A stretch of 64,000 nucleotides of DNA, from NCBI GenBank assembly GCA_907163375.1, contig CAJQUW010012704.1:124001-188000 (forward strand), written 5' to 3'. Below the pieces are notes generated by a model, which ran no database searches, was not told where the DNA came from, and saw only the letters and a program-made list of their open reading frames with translations. This document shows positions 1 through 11,878 of this stretch, one piece after another. This stretch comes from Prostheceraeus crozeri (taxonomy: Eukaryota; Platyhelminthes; Polycladida; Euryleptidae). The translations under genes were made by a program, and so were the position numbers. How positions within the stretch are numbered: the stretch's first letter is position 1; the number at the start of each line of letters is the position of its first letter.

Positions 1-345
1 AACTCCCCTACTGTTATTCGTCGGTCGCTCTGAACTTTTTCTATCAGATCCTCGTCGATAGAAATTTCTATAGGTCTTCCTTCTCTTGCCTCATCGACGA
101 CTGAAACTCGACTCATCTTTGAATTCTCTTGCTCAATATTTAACAGTCGTGTGAGAAGGAGCACTTTCGCCATAGATAGCGTTCAATTCATTAAAATTGT
201 CTCTAACAGAAGTCCCCTTTAAAACAAAAAAAAATCGAATGACACTGCGATATTCAATTTGCGAGACTTCCAACGTCATTTTCGTCAACTTCGATCTTAA
301 CACACAGATCGTGTTGCACATTGAACAACGGTTCAGATGACAACT
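1..345 (-). pseudogene. mariner-family transposase, N-terminal helix-turn-helix fragment
   Basis: The minus strand encodes the N-terminal DNA-binding part of a mariner/SETMAR-type transposase. The pattern EYRSVIRFFFVLKGTSV, then NELNAIYGESAPSHTTVKYW, then DEAREGRPIEISIDEDLIEKV matches the family's tandem HTH region. The motif continues to the window edge, so the catalytic DDD domain would lie outside. Inside the fragment the reading moves between frames and meets an early TGA just after TVKY, so this copy is dead. Terminal repeats are not visible here. Confidence 0.7.
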
Positions 346-3300
346 CATGTAGTCACATGGCCGCGCGCGTAATAGTCAATAACAGCGCATAAGAACAATA
401 ACGGCTCATTATGACTGCTAACACTAACTAACTGCCTCGCTAGTGATGAATGAATAAGTCACTGAGGCTAGAAAAATAAGAATTTGAAATTAAAGATTGA
501 AAAAATAAGATGTCATTTACGAATTTTGACATTTGAAAATTGGGGGTAAAATATAGCGTTATTTCAGAAATTCTGGTATCAAGCGAACTTTGATACATAT
601 GTTCTACTGTAAAAGAAATAACAACAACTCAATCAAAAATTAAATGCTTGAGGTCGGCCGCTTATTGAACGCACCACGTAAACCCAAAAAATGAAATAAT
701 CATAATGAATGTGCAGTCAATATGTTGTGTAATGATGCAAAAAACGTTTTCATTGAGACTTTTCTACTGTTGCATGTAGTTGCGGATATAAGATGCAGGA
801 AAGCAAGGGGTAATTTTTATCGGAAATGTTAGCAGTAATTTGACGTACAGCACAATCAGGTACCAAATATTTTGAACAATTAGTTGTAAAAGTTTGTTTA
901 ATGCCGAAGCATAATACATAAAATTCAATATTCAATATTTTATGTATTCAATATCAAAGACACCATATTCATTTTTTGATTGAATAGATTGTGGTCGTCT
1001 GAATCAGTCATTATAACATATACGAGAAAAATATGTTATTGCAGAATGTCAAATATATACTGCTGCGATATATTTTGACACAGCATCGCTCATCAAAATA
1101 TATTGCTGCAAACATTCAACATTCTTCAATCTCGATCTTTCCATAACCAATTTTGATTGCTTTATAATGCATTGGAAATACTTGATTGATACTTTCATGG
1201 AGATGTCTCAGGAAATCAAGAATATGCAAACAATTGTGCAAGATTATGTGAACAAAACGTAAAATGAAAATATGGAAGAAATAATAACCTCTACAGATCG
1301 TTAAATCAGTTGCTAGATGATTCTAAATACCACACAATGAGTTCCATATCAATCAAAAGTAAGCGAAAATATGGGACGATGGTCGTTGCATCAAGTCATT
1401 CTCCAATAAATCATCTTCATCGAGTAAGTTGAGAGCCAAACTCGTTACAATCGCAGAACTAATTAGCGCTTTAAACAAATAAATTTCATTCGGATATCTG
1501 CTCATGTCGAGAATGTTATAATTGGATGAATTGCCACGTGTATAGTTACATGTATTGCTACGGTTTTTTGAAGTGCCATGAGCAGAACTCTGAATAGCTA
1601 TTGATTCTGCTCAATCCCTCAGTGTGGTTGCTATCACGTTATGCAACACACACAAGGCCGGAAGAGTGGGAGCTCAATTTTTGATTTCCACTCGAAACCG
1701 GTCGACTAATATTTATATTGTCCCATTTCAGCAAAGTTTTGCTTTATAAATACTTCGAAATATTTTCGCAACGTTAACCGATCCGTTTCATTGAACTGTT
1801 TCTCAAAATTCTAAAGCTGTTTCTATTACATATTGCTAAAGCAAGTTGATCCTAAAAGTATATTATATAGGAAACTTTCAAAATGAATTTTGGCGATAAA
1901 AAATAAAGATGAAGAATAAAGTAGAATAAAGATATTATGTTTGAAAAACTTCCTTTTGATGTAAATGTAACTGCTATTTCATATAATATACATAATTGAT
2001 ATAATTTTTTTTATATAATATAATTTGATATAAATATAACTGCTATGTATCATTGAAGTTGTTGCAATGTGCACGAAAAACAAGATGCGTTTCTTTAGCT
2101 TAGTACATAAAAAGGATCGAACAGTGACATCAAGTCGGATAAAAGGCCTAGATTTTATTGCACTCTTTACTCTGCATGCTTTTGATGCACTACTAAGAAG
2201 TAAGGAATATTGCAAATTTGACCTGCGATTATTCTCATTCATTGCAGTTATTTCCTAGTCAGTGACTCTCCGCTTAAACTAAGTCTTAAAGCAGTTTATC
2301 TATCAGATAAATTGAAAAGCAAGTTGTTGAATAACTAAATTGAAATAGAAAAATAAATAAGGTAATCTATGTATTATGCCACTAAATATTTTGAGGTAGA
2401 TGGGGGGGGCATATACTGCAGACATAGGCCTACGACAGTGTATCGTTTCACCTTGAAGAATAAATTCTTTCAGAAAATGAATGTGGTCGACAGATGGATG
2501 TGAATTTCAGGTTGCTGGTCCTTCTTACTTGCTTATTAATGCATCAATCCATCTCGCTTGCTTTAATAAAATTGATTTCGAATCCATCAAAGCAATGAGA
2601 GTTCGTTTGTCCAGGGTACTTGCTGATTTGCAATTGATTTGAATTGTGAAATTCACCAGTTTCAATAAAAAAACAATGTAATTCGCTTATTGCTATGAAA
2701 CAATCTCTAAAATTTTTTGTAAAATTAATTAAGTGGATTAATTAGGTGAAATTTCGCTTTATCAGCATGGTTGAATGAGTATAGAAATAAAATTAATGAA
2801 GCCAAAGCTGAAAGTACGCTATCATATCTTAACTGTCCTTGAAGTGCTATGATCCTTGTTGTATATAAGCTTATATACAGTAGATTCAACACCACTTACT
2901 ATGGACAAGCAAGCAAATAACTACAAACACGCATACATGAACATCAATTATTCAGGATTTTATGCCAAGATATCTATTCATGAATCTGAATTAGCCGGCA
3001 GTAACGGTCCATACTGGCCGCCTAATTTTCATTACTGCCGGCTTTTGCAAAAAGCATTTTAAGCATATGTAAAACACACGATAGACGTATAATGCATGAA
3101 ATATACACTGAATGGTATTGATACTCGCAACATGTGTAGGTCCAACATTATAGGTAACATGGTAATTATTCACAGATCAATTTCTAATAGTCCCCATGAC
3201 GTGTGAAGCCGTGCCTTCTTGGTTTGCTTTTCTTGATCATTTTCTGTTTCGTCTCTTGTAAAATGTTTTTCGTATGATATTTTTAGTTTGTGCTCTTCCG

Positions 3301-3366
3301 TGATGTCGAATTCTTTGGCTTTTATTTCTTTTGATTCTGTCGGTATGGTATCACTCTAAACCAGCA
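346..3366. other. AT-rich stretch without a recognised gene
   Basis: Only short open frames occur (60-87 codons, for example near 750-935, 1979-2258 and 2856-3173) and none resembles a known protein. A TATA/AT-rich patch lies at 1980-2040. I see no RNA gene, clear repeat boundary or transposon terminus. Confidence 0.5.
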
Positions 3367-3556
3367 CCTCCTAAATCACACACTGAAGCGAGACACTATT
3401 CGTAACTAATAAAAAAATCCTAAAGCAAAGCGTTTTAGGAGGCTAGCGCACTAGTGTTATTATTCTCTTTAGTATGTCAGCATTCTATTTCACGCAACCT
3501 CCTAAAATTCTAGTGTGTCGCGCTTTAGGATGCAGATTTCTTCGATTTTAGGAGGT
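3367..3556. repeat. Cluster of CCTCCTAAA / TTTAGGAGG inverted motifs at the Crypton 3' side
   Basis: The motif CCTCCTAAA or its complement occurs about four times: near 3367, 3440, 3500 and 3550, the last inside the final codons of the recombinase. One pair forms a small hairpin, CCTAAAGC...GCGTTTTAGG. Their position at the 3' end of a tyrosine recombinase gene suggests recombination or terminal sites, but the element ends were not defined. Confidence 0.4.
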
Positions 3557-4739
3557 GACAGTTTACAGTGAGAGCATTTGAAAAGGTTGCCAGACTTCTG
3601 TCATCTTTGTATCTGATGCATCGTTTGACCCCTGCTTCAGACTTGTGACCAGTCACTGCAGAAATATCTGCACAGTTAAAACCTGAGTCGTGAAGTTTGG
3701 ATACTGTGGTAACTCTAATACAGTGGTTTGTGTACTGTTTTGATAATCTTGCCTTCTTGGACGACTCACTCACTAAACGGCCAAGCCAGTCTTTGCCTCG
3801 AACTGCTTTTCCACTGTACCATTCGGTATTAGTGAATTTGTTGAGGGGTTTCGGAAATAAGGAATCACTTTCTCTCAGTTTCGAAATGTACAATTTTAAT
3901 GCTTGCAGTGGACAGTTTTCCTCCGGCTCATCTGGGTTCGCATACATCCTTGCTTGCTTGACGTCTTCATAATCAGATCGTTTGACTGACGCTCTGCGAT
4001 TTTTGGATGGAAGTCCTTGCGAAATGAAGGCGTAATATCTGCCGTCAGAATCGGAAGAAAACGAAATACTTGATTTCGTTAGTAGTCGCAAATGTTCACG
4101 GCCACGTTGTCCGGAATGTAAGATAATGTTAAAAATGAATTCATCTTGAAGTTGTGTTGGGTTTTCTCTTCTAAAATAATCATGCAGTTTAATAAGATAT
4201 TCTTTCTCAATCGAGTCAAATATTTTTTCTTTGCCCCCATTTTTGATATACTTGCTTGCAAGCGCTTTCAACATTTTATTGGCCGATGAAAAATTAGCGT
4301 CTTTTATCAAATTTACAGGTCGTGATACCGGTGCTGAAGTTAAATAACGGTGTATGGCAGCTCGGATACATCCCAATGAAGATGGCGAAAAGAAACCTCG
4401 ATCTTGCTTCCGGAGTGAGGAGTAGAAATATCTTAAATAATCAGCAAGCCTTGACTCCTCCATGGATTCAATTTCTGGAGAAAGCTTTTTCTCCACAAAA
4501 AAGTCTTTAAACCTTTTGACATATTGTCTGACATGTATTTTAGAACTATCAGTTTTTTCTTCAATTTCCATTGCATCCATTTCTGCTCTGACATCGTCAG
4601 GCAAACAAAAATTGCTGGTACCTTCAACTCCATCAAAAATGGAATAATCGTTTATCAAATTTTGTATATCTGATTCTTCCAATCCTGAGATCATGCCTCC
4701 AGGTACACGGTCAAAATCTAGCAGACCATTCCAAGACAT
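3525..4739 (-). CDS. Crypton-type tyrosine recombinase (DUF3504-like), apparently intact
   Basis: This 404-residue open frame encodes a tyrosine recombinase of the Crypton/KIAA1958-like kind that moves DNA by cut and religation rather than by a DDE transposase. After an acidic N-terminal region there is a SAM-like core-binding domain (about residues 65-150). The catalytic domain shows the first arginine in GQRGREHLRLL, the HxxR box in TNHCIRVTTVSKL, the histidine of VTGHKSE and the nucleophilic tyrosine in CIRYKDD. All key positions are present and the frame is uninterrupted, so this copy may be recent or a domesticated host gene. The start MSWNGLL is the first ATG. No intron is needed. Homology rests on motif order; the exact Crypton subgroup is not resolved. 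Confidence 0.8.
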   Translation of the reverse strand: MSWNGLLDFDRVPGGMISGLEESDIQNLINDYSIFDGVEGTSNFCLPDDVRAEMDAMEIEEKTDSSKIHVRQYVKRFKDFFVEKKLSPEIESMEESRLADYLRYFYSSLRKQDRGFFSPSSLGCIRAAIHRYLTSAPVSRPVNLIKDANFSSANKMLKALASKYIKNGGKEKIFDSIEKEYLIKLHDYFRRENPTQLQDEFIFNIILHSGQRGREHLRLLTKSSISFSSDSDGRYYAFISQGLPSKNRRASVKRSDYEDVKQARMYANPDEPEENCPLQALKLYISKLRESDSLFPKPLNKFTNTEWYSGKAVRGKDWLGRLVSESSKKARLSKQYTNHCIRVTTVSKLHDSGFNCADISAVTGHKSEAGVKRCIRYKDDRSLATFSNALTVNCHLLKSKKSAS

Positions 4740-4949
4740 CCTTCACTTGACAAATGAATCTGATAGAATGGAAATTGAATATAGATATGAAATTGATGTA
4801 GGCATGGAAATTGTTTCTTGTTGGGTGTATTATGATCAATCATAGACTTTCCTATAATTTAGAAGTCTGTTGATCAACCATGGACATCTATGGATCAACA
4901 GTCAACATTCTGCACTCTATGAAATTTCAAAATCCTGAATAATATCAAT

Positions 4950-5050
4950 ATTGCATAGATTTTTCAGGCAGTAATATGCCTTATGGCTTCAGCCGCTACG
5001 CGGCTTCAGCCAAACGGCGTGTTACTGCCTTAAAAAATCTATGCAATATT
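4950..5050. repeat. Short foldback (hairpin) sequence
   Basis: ATTGCATAGATTTTTCAGGCAGTAA on the left is repeated in inverted form as TTACTGCCTTAAAAAATCTATGCAAT on the right, giving arms of roughly 25-28 bp. The loop carries a small tandem duplication of GGCTTCAGCC. It is probably a foldback/MITE-like relic; I see no coding potential. Confidence 0.5.
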
Positions 5051-5065
5051 GTTATATTGGCTGTC

Positions 5066-7175
5066 ACATAGACTTCTAAATTTCTCTGGACAGATAGGTT
5101 GAAATTTGCCTCATACATGTTCAGGCCAGCAATCCTAAATTAGACTACTGCAAATAGACTGTCATCAAGCGTTATCAAATTTTAGAGAACGTATTGCCAG
5201 AACAATGCAGGTAAAGCACAGTATGTGTCTATATTTATGTACATTGGGAGTAAGGACGCATGAGAATGAATGGTTATGCGTTGAATACATGTGCTAGGCC
5301 TCCGCGTTATTAGCTAATTTTTGCGATTTTTCTTCCAATAAGTCTCAGAAATGAGGCATCTGAGATGTCATGAACAAATTTCTTGCGCATGCTGTTGAAA
5401 TATTTAATTGAAATTTCGGAAATCTGATTCATGTACGCATGTACACCAAGATTTTGAGAAGAAGTAATCGGAAAAGTCACCAAGAGAAATGATATATCGA
5501 TAGCCTATTCTGAGCACCATCCTTTCATTTTTTAAAGCAAGAAACTATTTTCTCTTAGATAACTACTCAGTTGGATCTCATAGAATAGCCTCTTGCAAAG
5601 AATGCGTGGCTGAAGCACAGATGCGTTTGGACCCCCATGATAAATTTTATTCAAAAGTTTTGCAGTTTCAGGGATGTCGAGCATTGCCAACTTAATATTT
5701 CTGACAGTGCATTCACTACAGGAATCACATTTTTTTGCATTTCAACTAGCACCACTGGCATCATCTCAATTAGTAGGATTCATATTGAAATCAGTCCTTG
5801 CATGCAAGCATTTACATCCTGGATACATTTCATCTTCTGTGGTTGACTGCATGATATTCTATCATCAACATTTCTCAGAGTCCAAGAAACTTCAATAAAG
5901 AAATTGTTTTTATTTTATTTTCACTCTCTGTGCGATGACGCAAGGAGATAAAATAATTTGCTCCAGTCATTTGACGTGTCCAGTCAAAACACTTATAAAA
6001 ATAATCCGATTGCACTTTCTCGAGTACTTGTCATTTTTCTCAGAAGGGTCTCCATCACAGGTCGGACCACTCTATATCTGTTCCAACCTCCTCAGAAGTG
6101 GCTGCTCAGGTTAGGAATGCTTATTGAGTCCATCATCATTGTAATCATTGAAATATAAGAAGGAGCTCCGTTTTCTGTTCCTCTTGATTTCAGGACATTT
6201 AAAGTGTGGAAATCGGTGGCTTCTCTTTTCCTCTCGAAATTGTCCTTTAGCATGTTCAATGATATTGGTAGGATCTAGCGTTAATCTTCCGTCCATACTT
6301 TAACTGCACCAGTAACTTGTCAGCTTTCCCAAGTATTACATAACTGAATCCGATTTCGAATTTCTTTTACTGACTGGTCATCCAGATATTATACAAAAGT
6401 CATCAGATTAATTACTTTGGAAAACTTGTGATACATGATATGTGGTTGCTGGAATGGATTTCTCTCTACGTGATAGATGCGAACATTCGCAGACGACGCT
6501 GAAGGGAAGATTTCAACTTATGTTCGTCATTTTGTAGTCCATTATCGCTTTGAGATATCACAAACCCAGATAGAATGATTTCCTTGTAGATTTTAGACAA
6601 AATCCTCTTTCCAAAGAATCTTCCGAATGTGCTTCCATTGCCAGGACATGTATTTAAAAACGTGGCCCTGCCGAATCGCAACTTTGTAGTTGTTTGGAGA
6701 AGAATTTAGACATAAAGGAACTTTGACTGCTCTGTCCTTTAGATTACGCTTTTTCATTTTTTCTTCTTTGCACTTTCATTTTTTCATTTTTTCACTTTCT
6801 TCAAGCGATAATGATCTATGTCCTTCGTGGTGGCATTATCGTCAGGTTCGTGGAAGCAGAGGTCACGCAAGACGGAATGTTTAGTTGGGATATATTACTT
6901 TCTACTAACTATACAGATTCAAAATTCCTTGTTATGTAGCGGAATGCATTGGTGTTACACTATCATTGCATTTAGGTTGACAACCAGCAGCGGCATATTT
7001 GTTTGGTATTTTGCATTAGATTGAATCGTACAAGAGACACACTTCAAAAAGTCATCTATCCCTTCGATTAGCTACAACATTCGATCTTCTGTAACACAAC
7101 TGTTGGTTGGCCTGAACATGTAGAAAATGATTTCAAATTTTGCTCACCTATCTGTCCAGAGAAATTTAGAAGTCT
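5066..7175. repeat. 2.1-kb segment bounded by a 33-bp inverted repeat
   Basis: CATAGACTTCTAAATTTCTC and the following GGACAGATAGGT at 5066-5099 recur in inverted orientation at 7143-7175. This suggests the ends of an old DNA transposon. The interior has only short minus-strand frames (6111-6296 and 6466-6681) that I do not recognise. A partial third match to the motif lies near 4842-4870. Family unknown. Confidence 0.4.
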
Positions 7176-7446
7176 ATGGCTGTCACAAGATTTGACCCAA
7201 AATCTCAAATCTCAACTCATACACATGAAGAAAACCACCAATTTCTATGGAACTCCACTGAAACCATAAAATTAAACTATGATGAAAAAAATAGCCTGAA
7301 TTCATTGAAGCTTGGTTCTCAGACAATAACTCTACAAACCTCCATATAGAAATCGACAACATATACCATTCCCTAAAAGATCACTGGGAAAACTTAAATT
7401 TCAAATAATAATTATCGAATTTGCCCATGACAGCTTTCTTAGAAAT

Positions 7447-7518
7447 TTATGTATGCCTGATGACGAGTCTGAGTTCAGACTACGAAAATTTGCATTAAAT
7501 TTTTTATAGCATTCATAA
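7447..7518 (+). ncRNA. Hammerhead-ribozyme-like motif
   Basis: The core CTGATGA (7457-7463) is followed by a 7-bp stem II (AGTCTGA / TCAGACT with a GT loop) and then GAAA (7484-7487). A small stem III follows (AATTT / AAATT), and a stem I candidate pairs TTATGTATGC with GCATTCATAA (one mismatch). All three stems and both conserved core strands are present. About five or six extra unpaired bases lie before the 3' strand of stem I, so cleavage activity is uncertain. Hammerheads are known in Penelope-like and other retroelements, and this one lies just upstream of a decayed reverse-transcriptase element. Confidence 0.55.
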
Positions 7519-7779
7519 CATCTATTGAAGTTTTATCCTGAAAAATTCTCATTTTATTCAAATATACACGTATATGCATTGCATCGACAGATATCATGAA
7601 TTTGAGTCATCTCATCGACAGGTTGTTTCATCAATGTCTATGTCTAGAGTCAGAAGACATTGGAGTCCTGATGATACTCTCAGACATCATAGCTTGACGT
7701 CTATAAATTATTGAGATAATTTGTCTTTAAATATCTATTGACACATGATACTCTTGAGCGAATGTCATCCACCAGTCGA

Positions 7780-9370
7780 TGAAAAGACCTCTTAAAGCAG
7801 CGATCGCATATGCTGAAGATGGACTTCATAGCAAAATATGCCTAGTTCTAATAAGCAACGCACCGCTCCGAATTCTGCAGAAACCCGACGTTTGTTAGGT
7901 AAAAACATCCTCAATGCGATCCGCCGATTGCCTGTAGTGACCTGTTCTATACCTAACCTAGCATCCGATCTTGACCTTCGTGCTTCACTGTCTCCTTCTC
8001 CTAAAGATGCAACCTGCGGACCACCAGGTTTGCTTGTGGAGCATATTACTGCCGCTTCTAAAGGATCATTACCTGTCAGCTTCCCCACAGCACTGCGAAA
8101 GTTCCTGAACGTTTTAATAACTGGCCAAGCATGTGATGACGTCGCACCATTTTTCGCAGGAGCATCCTTAACTGAATTCTTGAGATCTGCTGGCGATAAG
8201 CCGTTAGACATGCGCCCTATTGCAGAAGGTGAAGTTATTCGACGATTGGTTGGGAAATGCCTATGTAAAATGCATGCAGAAGCTGCAAAATCAATATTTG
8301 ATGGCCAGCAATTTGGAGTAGCATGCCCTGGACTGGAGGCTTCTCTAAAATGAATCACTTTATGCGTTGTACTCCTCCTACCACAGAATTAGATTCATCA
8401 GCGCAAACCGAAGCAGATAAACAAAATATTTAATTCTGTGCCTCCTACACTGTACATGTATTTCCTGTCATCTTTAGAAATATGACTCAAACGTGATGCA
8501 TTCTTTGAAAGAATCTGTTGGAATTGGACTAGCAGCTTCTGCCAGGTCAGTCCAATTAAGTTTGAATAGAGGAGCCCTTGTCAAAAAGCTCGCAAGCAAC
8601 TGACTTGAATGAATGCATCATGCTTTGCAATTCACATGTTGAATCTTCTCAAATTAACTCAAATTCTCTGTATAATCAATGTCGAAGTCAAAACTTTCTA
8701 TCTAAACATATAGACGATTTCCAAACTTCGAAATTATACCAATTAGAAAATTGCATTGCTCAGAAAGTAAGAATAGGAGCTGTTTCCAATTCCCAGGCAT
8801 CTTTATGGTTATCTGCAATTCCAAAACCCGGTCTAGGGCAAAGACTAGAACCAAATGAATTCACGTGTGAGTGAAAATGAGGTTAGGTTTACCTTTGAAT
8901 TGCAATTCGACATGTCCAACCTGTCATGATAAGACGCTAGATGACTTTGGTTTTCATGCAACCACCTGAAAACGGGATCCAGATATTGTCCGACGCCATA
9001 ATTAACTGCGAAATGCTGCATATCACTTTTGTCAGTAAGCATTCATGAATCCTCAACTTGAAAAGGACTCCTGTTCTCAAAGTCTCTCCTGTCTCATTCG
9101 GCCGATATCATGATCCCAGATTGGTCACTAGGGCAAGCTGCTGCGTTTTATGTGACGGTGGTACATCCGCTCATCTCCCAATTTATAGTTGGAGTGAGTA
9201 AGCTGCCTCAGAACTTTGTTTAGAAGCAACCGAGGAACGCAAACACCAAGATAATGATGGATGGAAAGTGTACCGATCTGGGATGGAGATGTATTCCTGT
9301 GGCCGCAATGGTCTACGGTATGTGGAGAATAGAGGCCACATCAGCACTACAACAAATTTCTGACTGTTAG
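7780..9370 (+). pseudogene. Decayed reverse-transcriptase element, RT-domain start and C-terminal part
   Basis: The frame at 7838-8353 contains GPPGLLVEHI, a conserved FLNVLITGQ segment and LRPIAEGEVIRRLVGK-like sequence (here MRPIAEGEVIRRLVGKCLC). This is typical of a widespread invertebrate reverse transcriptase family. A later piece (8578-9370) matches its C-terminal region: ASLWLSAIPKPGLGQRLEPNEF, a CPTCHDK zinc-like motif, DWSLGQAAAF and SGMEMYSCGRNGLRYV. The middle of the RT domain is missing and the remaining sequence switches frame several times. I assign it to retroelements but not to a named clade. No terminal repeats were seen. Confidence 0.6.
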
Positions 9371-9642
9371 TCAATTCAGACAAATCACGACCGTGTCACC
9401 ACACGACAAACAATGTTCTGGTGTCTGTCGGTGACTCTCGCGAGATCGGTAACACGGTCTCTGCTAGCGGTATTTATATTATTTCCCTTCACATTTTCCA
9501 ATTTTTGTGCAATTGTGCCCTTTTTTGCCCTTCACAATTTTTGTTTCCCTTCACAATTTTCCAATTGTGCAACAACATTGAGAAGTCTTACTTGAACCCT
9601 GATGAAGGATTGGTCCCTTGGATACCCAGTTAGAATACAATG

Positions 9643-10195
9643 TACAGGGTGTCTCAATAGTTCCGCACCATAGGAAAAATGTGGTTATCTTCAAAGCAAT
9701 CTATTTTATTGTGTCTACACTGAAACATTGAATAGGTTACAAATATTTTATTCAAAACACAAAATATATATGGAAATAATAGCATTATGTAAAGAGTTAG
9801 CTTCTGCAAAGTCACAAGAAATGTCCAAGCTGACCACCTTTTTGTTCACTGCATTTTCATCGATGAAGAACGCATTCTTGAGTTCGTAGAATGACACTAG
9901 CATCAATTTTGGCTATTTCATTTGATATTCAATTCTGTAGATCATCTAGCGTTCTAGGTCTAGTGTTGAATACGACCTACTTCAAATGTCCCCAAAGGAA
10001 AAAATCGAGCGGACTTGGATTTAGAGATCTTGGTAGCCATTCTATTGCACTTCGCCTTCCTATCCCTCGTCGAGGGAATATCTTATCGTGAAAATTGCGT
10101 GCATTCAGACCAAAGTTTGGTTGCACTCCATCCTGCTGGAACCATAGTTGCTGTCGTCTCTGTAATGGCAACTATTTGAGACACCCTGTACAGCT
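9643..10195 (-). mobile_element. Internally deleted Tc/mariner-like element
   Basis: The ends carry inverted repeats beginning CAGGGTGTCTCAA (left) and TTGAGACACCCTG (right), with flanking TA on both sides, as expected for TA target duplication. The minus strand codes for the transposase C-terminal part, including FQQDGVQPNF, GRRSAIEWLPRSLNPSPLDFFLWG and a degraded tail. The N-terminal half is absent and stops occur in the tail, so it is a non-autonomous relic of about 550 bp. Confidence 0.8.
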
Positions 10196-11878
10196 GTAAT
10201 CATGAACTTCTTGGAATTGTTGTCTACTGTAGACAACTGTAACAATGAGCCACAAAGCAAGTGCTGTGAATTTTCTACAAACCAGAGGAATTTTACACGC
10301 TCAACGCTTTTGTGATGGTAGTAAGACTGACTAAGGAGCAAGAGAAGATCGTTGATGATGCAACACTCTCGGGTGTTAACAACAAAAATGAGGGCGGTGG
10401 TGGAAGAATATGAGTACCCTTCTAGCTAGTGTTTCTCTTTAGTTTTTGCAGGCTTTTTTGCTTGGCGCAGTGTTTTACTTTTACTTTCTAATAAGGGATG
10501 AGGGTTCGACGGAGGTAAGCACAACTGCTCGAGTCCAGTTAGCATGATCGAAATTCTTAGAGCTATTGCCTAAGATGCAAGGTTTCAAATCGTGCGTGAA
10601 AGTCTGCATGATTTTCAGAAGTGGGAAATGGGCTGTGACGTCTGAACGTAGACGTCTAAGAAGGTAGTCAGAAGACAGAATGGTGATTAGATGGATGTAT
10701 GGTGCATCTCTCTAAAGTTGAGCATGAGAGCTGATAGAGTAACAATCAAATGACTAAATTACAGAATTCGGACGTCATTCACGTTAGTACAGCGAGCACA
10801 ACTATCAAGTGTGACCAACGCTGAATTTCTGAAGATTCTGAACATTATATCCCGAATTAAGTGGGACAATATGATAATGCAGAAACTTTTGCTCCCCTGA
10901 AGCCGGTTCTGACAGCCGAATTATAAATTTTATAATATTTATTTTATAATATATATATTTTATCATAAATTTTAAAGTAACACAAATGGTACATATTGCA
11001 GCTTGGCCTTCATCAATTTCATTGCTATGTTTAAAATTAATATTTAAGCGTCTGCTGAATTTCCAATGGGAATCAAAGAAAGTGTAGATGACCGGTAATT
11101 TGTGGGACATGCAGTTGAAACCACTTAGAAGCTACTTATTGTACCTAGTCTATCCATGCATGACTTCTTAAGGTTCAGAGTTAAATATATTCGAAAGTGG
11201 GCCCTTTTCAGGGACGCCGGCACGACTTTAGGGCAGGTGCTGCAACGATCTAGAGAAGGGCACTTTGGAGTATTTATCCCATCCTTATACCCCATGCCCA
11301 ACATTTCATGTTTCAAGGTAGGGATTAGTCTTTGTGTAACCCAAAGACCTGGTAACTTTAGATTCATAACTATTCCTTGCTTATCGGACAGCAACTATTA
11401 CCGGTGTGTATGAGTACTTGAGTATGTAATCAAATGACAAAATCACTTTGTTGCCAATTCTAGCCTAAGTCTTGCATATTGATGACAAGTTGAATTCTGT
11501 AAATTTACTGCACGACATATAAATTCACACGTTTCTGCACACCTTTTACTGCAATACAAATGAAAAGTCAAATTCTATTCAAATAGATATCATGTCAAGC
11601 AAAGCCTTCTCTCTCTGCTTGGAAATGACTTGGAATTATCCAGTGGAAGAGAACTTATATTGTATTGCTTTACCAGTATGAAATGAGTACCAGTATGAAA
11701 TGAGTATGAAAAGAGTACCGACTGTCTTTACAATTTCAACTATAAAACTTGTTCTAAAGTTCTCTTTCTTCCATGTGGCCGAGTTGTCATTTATCCAGTG
11801 GCAATTTCTCAAGGTAATTAAGGTAAACAGTGTTTACTGTCAAATTATCATGTTAAACCAACTTTTACCGTTTCATTC
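10196..11878. other. No recognised gene
   Basis: Short frames at 10805-11110 (minus) and 11125-11413 (both strands) have no recognisable family. A short hairpin resembling a histone stem-loop near 11196-11212 was rejected because its flanks do not fit. AT-rich throughout. Confidence 0.5.

Noticed and set aside
9590-9620. CTGATGAAGGATTGG as a hammerhead
   Set aside because: CTGATGA is present but there is no GAAA strand or stem II.
11196-11212. GGGCCCTTTTCAGGGA, resembling a histone stem-loop
   Set aside because: Loop is right but the stem is short, flanks lack CCAAA/ACCA and no gene precedes it.
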